A stretch of DNA of 7,271 bases from Alphaproteobacteria bacterium (lineage in GTDB: Bacteria > Pseudomonadota > Alphaproteobacteria > GCA-2731375): contig JASLMY010000246.1 in NCBI GenBank assembly GCA_030746295.1, forward strand, positions 1 through 7,271, given 5' to 3'. The position numbers and the translations under genes were made by a program. Shown one piece after another: positions 6,591 to 7,271 of this stretch. Position 1 is the stretch's first letter. Each line of letters opens with the position of its first letter. The notes beneath the pieces were generated by a model, which had not been told where the DNA came from, ran no database searches, and saw nothing but the letters and a program-made list of their open reading frames with translations.

Positions 6591-7271
6591 TCAGCCCCGC
6601 TCCCGGAGTGCCGCCGCCCGGCGTCGGCTGAGCTCGGCGAAGTCACGGTCGGCATGATAGGACGAGCGGGTCAGCGGCGTCGACGAGACCAGGAGGAAGC
6701 CCTTGCCGCGGGCCGCTTGAGCATAGCCTTCGAACTCCTCCGGCGTGACGAAGCGGTCGATGGCGTGATGCTTCAGCGTCGGCTGCAGGTACTGGCCGAT
6801 GGTCAGGAAATCGACCTCCGCCGCCCTCAGGTCGTCCATCACCTGATGCACTTCCTGCCGGCCCTCGCCCAGCCCCACCATGATGCCCGACTTGGTGAAC
6901 ATCTCCGGCGCCAGTGCCTTGACTTCGGAGAGGAGCTTCAGCGAGGCGAAGTAGCGCCCGCCCGGGCGGACCTCCGGGTAGAGCCGCGGCACCGTCTCCA
7001 AATTGTGGTTGAAGACGTCCGGGCGGGCCGCCGCCACGGTCTCCACCGCCCCCGGCTTGCCGAGGAAGTCGGGCGTCAGGACCTCGATCGTGGTCCCGGG
7101 CGCGGCCTTGCGAATGGCCCCGATCACGGCCGCGAAGTGCTCGGCACCGCCGTCCGCCAGGTCGTCGCGGTCGACCGAGGTGACGACGACGTGGGCCAGG
7201 CCCAGCTTGGCGACGGCGATGGCGACGTTCTCCGGCTCGAAGGGGTCGAGCGGCGCCGGCCGGCCGGTCTT
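6591..7271 (-). CDS. lipA: Lipoyl synthase LipA (partial, N-terminus off the right edge)
   Basis: Radical-SAM enzyme that inserts two sulfurs into protein-bound octanoyl groups to make lipoyl cofactor. 226 residues are visible of an expected 310-330. The window begins, in frame, at KTGRP, directly after where the radical-SAM CxxxCxxC cluster motif should end, so those cysteines and the N-terminal auxiliary-cluster cysteines are outside. Visible conserved blocks are [73 protein letters not shown] and [11 protein letters not shown]. Near the C-terminus is LTRSSYHAD, whose RSSY segment holds the serine known to ligate the auxiliary iron-sulfur cluster. The frame stays open to the right edge, so the true start lies beyond 7271. 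The stop is 9 bases before the ratA start. Confidence 0.97.
   Translation of the reverse strand, partial: KTGRPAPLDPFEPENVAIAVAKLGLAHVVVTSVDRDDLADGGAEHFAAVIGAIRKAAPGTTIEVLTPDFLGKPGAVETVAAARPDVFNHNLETVPRLYPEVRPGGRYFASLKLLSEVKALAPEMFTKSGIMVGLGEGRQEVHQVMDDLRAAEVDFLTIGQYLQPTLKHHAIDRFVTPEEFEGYAQAARGKGFLLVSSTPLTRSSYHADRDFAELSRRRAAALRERG

Noticed and set aside
1..7271. Mobile elements, CRISPR arrays, tRNA or rRNA genes, prophage or defence genes
   Set aside because: No direct-repeat arrays, transposase or integrase motifs, RNA gene signatures or composition shift were seen. Nearly all the sequence is accounted for by conserved core genes.

Overview
The window is a compact, GC-rich (roughly two-thirds G+C by eye) stretch of an alphaproteobacterial chromosome. 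It carries housekeeping genes and shows no sign of mobile DNA. Three features point to Alphaproteobacteria, most likely a Rhodospirillales-like lineage: the nifR3(dusB)-ntrB-ntrC cluster, a fused IspD-IspF enzyme, and the neighbouring pgpA / cinA / ratA / lipA set. The lineage assignment is inference from gene content and protein style, not from a marker gene.

Layout. Positions 1-3040 hold a leftward operon, dusB -> ntrB -> ntrC. ntrC runs off the left edge, so its C-terminal DNA-binding part is not visible. Positions 3041-3242 are the only sizeable non-coding gap. It is a divergent regulatory region with a possible promoter for dusB-ntrBC and three inverted repeats. Positions 3243-6082 hold a rightward operon, ispDF -> pgpA -> cinA (amidohydrolase domain only) -> a CPBP-family membrane protein, with junctions that overlap, abut or leave a short gap. 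Positions 6099-7271 hold a leftward pair, lipA -> ratA, which converges on the rightward operon with only 16 bases between stop codons. lipA runs off the right edge, just before its radical-SAM cysteine motif.

Function. The left operon couples a tRNA-modifying enzyme (DusB) with the NtrB/NtrC nitrogen-sensing two-component system, which activates sigma-54 promoters. The right operon combines isoprenoid precursor synthesis (two non-consecutive MEP-pathway steps on one polypeptide), phosphatidylglycerol synthesis (PgpA), pyridine-nucleotide salvage (PncC/CinA-C) and a putative intramembrane protease. The last pair makes lipoyl cofactor (LipA) and a START-like lipid/quinone-binding protein (RatA/Coq10 family).

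Nothing here looks like an undescribed multi-gene system. The most unusual items are the CPBP protein, in which two positions of the signature motifs are substituted, and the palindrome-rich divergent intergenic region.
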